Shown here one piece after another: positions 5,712 to 6,923 of a stretch of 6,923 bases of DNA. The DNA is from Ignavibacteriales bacterium. GTDB lineage: Bacteria; Bacteroidota; Ignavibacteria; UBA10030. The notes under the pieces were generated by a model, which did no database searches, was not told the origin of the DNA, and worked only from the letters and a program-made list of their open reading frames with translations. Both the position numbers and the translations under genes were made by a program. The number at the start of each line of letters is the position of its first letter. Positions within the stretch are counted from its first letter, which is position 1. The stretch is taken from contig JACRFF010000382.1 in the NCBI GenBank assembly GCA_016218005.1, positions 1 to 6,923 on the forward strand, given 5' to 3'.

Positions 5712-6611
5712 TCAAATCATAACCGTCGTGTTTTCTACCGCCGCATCACACTCAAATTTGTAGCCGCGACTCTTGATTTCTTTTTTGCACTTCTTGACGA
5801 TCTCGTCAATCTTCTTGTCGATGTGCGTCGGGTCGTGATGAAACAGATACAATCGTTTCACATTGGCTACCGAAGCAACACGCATCGTGAACAGGTAGTG
5901 CGAGTGTCCCCAACCGACCCGGTCAATGTATTCTTCCGGAGTGTAGGTTGCGTCGTGGATCAAAACGTCGGCGTCCCGGCAAAAATCGAACACGCGTTGG
6001 TTCGGGTCGCCTTCAGACGCGCTGAACTTCTTGATCACAACGCTCTCGAAGTTCGTTAGCACCTCGGCGGCGCTGCGGTCGAATGGTTCATTATCGCTGA
6101 TGTACACCAGCACTTTACCATTGTGCTCAATGCGATAGCCCACCGTAAATCCCGGATGATTGACATAGATAAACTTGACGACCGTATCCCCAATCGTCAT
6201 ACTGCCTTCTTCGCGGATCGGTTGAAAATGGATCTTGGCCTTAAGCTCGTGCAGTTGAACCGGAAAATAGATGCGATTCATTTGCTCAGAAATGATTTTG
6301 TCGAGTTGCTTTTCCTGGCGCTCCGTACCGACAATCGTCAGTTCATTGCCCGAGATAAACGCCGGCTTGAAAAAGGGAAAACCCTGAATATGATCCCAGT
6401 GCGGATGGGTGATGAACAGGTGGGCTTTAACCGACTCTCCATTATTGATAAGGAAATCTCCAAAGTTGCGTATGCCCGTGCCCGCATCAAGAATGATCAG
6501 CCGATCGTCGCCCAAACGAAGCTCGATGCACGGCGTGTTGCCGCCATACCGTACCGTAGTTTTCCCCGGCGTTGGAATCGACCCACGAACTCCCCAAAAA
6601 GTCAATTTCAT
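5712..6611 (-). CDS. Metallo-beta-lactamase-fold hydrolase
   Basis: A 299-aa cytosolic metallohydrolase related to the RNase Z / PhnP / cyclic-phosphodiesterase branch of the MBL superfamily. It begins with MKLTFWGVRGSIPTPG and RYGGNTPCIEL, typical of this branch, and LIILDAGTGI follows. The metal motif HPHWDH has His69, His71, Asp73 and His74. Likely further ligands are His152 (NHPGFTVGYRI), Asp220 (LIHDATYTPEEY) and His258 or His259 (LYLFHHDPTH); GWGHSHY (233-239) sits where RNase Z relatives carry their HST-type motif. The full set suggests a two-metal phosphodiesterase-type active site. The substrate cannot be read from the sequence: cyclic nucleotides, other phosphodiesters or RNA are possible, and there is no long exosite arm to support tRNA processing. 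The ATG overlaps the stop of the upstream carbonic anhydrase-like gene by 4 nt, so the two are translationally coupled. Confidence 0.92.
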   Translation of the reverse strand: MKLTFWGVRGSIPTPGKTTVRYGGNTPCIELRLGDDRLIILDAGTGIRNFGDFLINNGESVKAHLFITHPHWDHIQGFPFFKPAFISGNELTIVGTERQEKQLDKIISEQMNRIYFPVQLHELKAKIHFQPIREEGSMTIGDTVVKFIYVNHPGFTVGYRIEHNGKVLVYISDNEPFDRSAAEVLTNFESVVIKKFSASEGDPNQRVFDFCRDADVLIHDATYTPEEYIDRVGWGHSHYLFTMRVASVANVKRLYLFHHDPTHIDKKIDEIVKKCKKEIKSRGYKFECDAAVENTTVMI

Positions 6612-6923
6612 ACGATGTCCGCCCTTGGTGCGTCGCTATAGGATTGGACGTAGCGCACGTAATTCTCGGCCGATTGTTTCAAGAACGCTGCTTCGTCTTT
6701 GGTCAGTGGGCGTTTGATCTTTGCCGGTACTCCCGCAGCCAACATGCCTTCGGGAACTTCAAAGCCCTCGAGTACCAACGATCCGGCAGCAACCATCGAG
6801 TTCCGCCGAACCCTTGCATTATCCAACACAATAGCCCCCATGCCGATGAGCACCCCATCTTCAATCGTACAGCCGTGCAATACAGCACTGTGTCCAATCG
6901 TGACATCCGACCCGATATTCAGA
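6608..6923 (-). CDS. Gamma carbonic anhydrase-like beta-helix protein (N-terminus beyond window)
   Basis: The last 104 codons of a left-handed parallel beta-helix protein of the gamma-carbonic anhydrase / YrdA / PaaY group; the start lies past 6923. The visible part opens with NIGSDVTIGHSAVLHGCTIEDGVLIGMGAIVLDNARV, showing the six-residue repeat rhythm of the fold. GHSAVLH supplies the H-x4-H pair that corresponds to two of the three zinc-binding histidines in this family; the first histidine is outside the window. PEGMLAAGVPAKIKRPLT and a C-terminal helix ENYVRYVQSY complete the protein. Members are trimeric and either hydrate CO2 or have other or unknown activity; nothing here decides which. 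The stop codon overlaps the start of the MBL hydrolase gene. Confidence 0.93.
   Translation of the reverse strand, partial: LNIGSDVTIGHSAVLHGCTIEDGVLIGMGAIVLDNARVRRNSMVAAGSLVLEGFEVPEGMLAAGVPAKIKRPLTKDEAAFLKQSAENYVRYVQSYSDAPRADIV

Noticed and set aside
5683..6641. The same 9-base string TATAGCGAC, in opposite orientations, near 5683-5691 and 6633-6641
   Set aside because: One copy is in the promoter and the other in coding DNA of the carbonic anhydrase-like gene; too short to be a meaningful repeat.

Overview
All eight protein genes lie on the minus strand, so the window reads from right to left. Every gene seems intact except the two cut by the window edges. I see no mobile element, tRNA, rRNA or CRISPR array, and no gene-free stretch longer than about 230 bases. 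The gene set points to the Bacteroidota/Chlorobiota/Ignavibacteriota group: YbeY ends its metal motif in Asp instead of His, the one clear promoter carries a -10/-7 box of the TAnnTTTG type, and hprK follows a short hpf and a xer gene. The phylum is an inference, and no lower rank can be read from the sequence.

Right part (6923 to 5712): the C-terminal part of a gamma-class carbonic anhydrase-like left-handed beta-helix protein overlaps by 4 nt a metallo-beta-lactamase-fold hydrolase. These two form the end of an upstream operon.

Middle (5711 to 5484): a 228-base non-coding interval holds a near-consensus promoter (-35 TTGACT, 17-nt spacer, -10 TATATT). About 180 nt of hairpin-rich RNA follow, ending in a strong intrinsic terminator whose T-tract stops only 7 nt before the next ATG. 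This looks like either a leader with transcription attenuation or an independent small RNA. I do not recognise its family. It is the most unusual part of the window.

Left part (5483 to 1): a tight run of seven genes: an unrecognised 178-aa protein, ybeY (rRNA maturation endonuclease), smg/DUF494, topA (DNA topoisomerase I), a xerC/xerD-type tyrosine recombinase, hpf (short ribosome hibernation factor) and hprK (HPr kinase/phosphorylase, cut by the left edge). Gaps are -4, 2, 11, 22, 41 and 7 nt, so one polycistronic transcript is likely. The products cover rRNA maturation, DNA supercoiling, chromosome dimer resolution, ribosome hibernation and carbon/energy-state signalling. If the terminator upstream of the first gene works as an attenuator, it would control this whole housekeeping set. 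Only the smg-topA pairing is a synteny I know well from other phyla (dprA-smg-topA in Proteobacteria).
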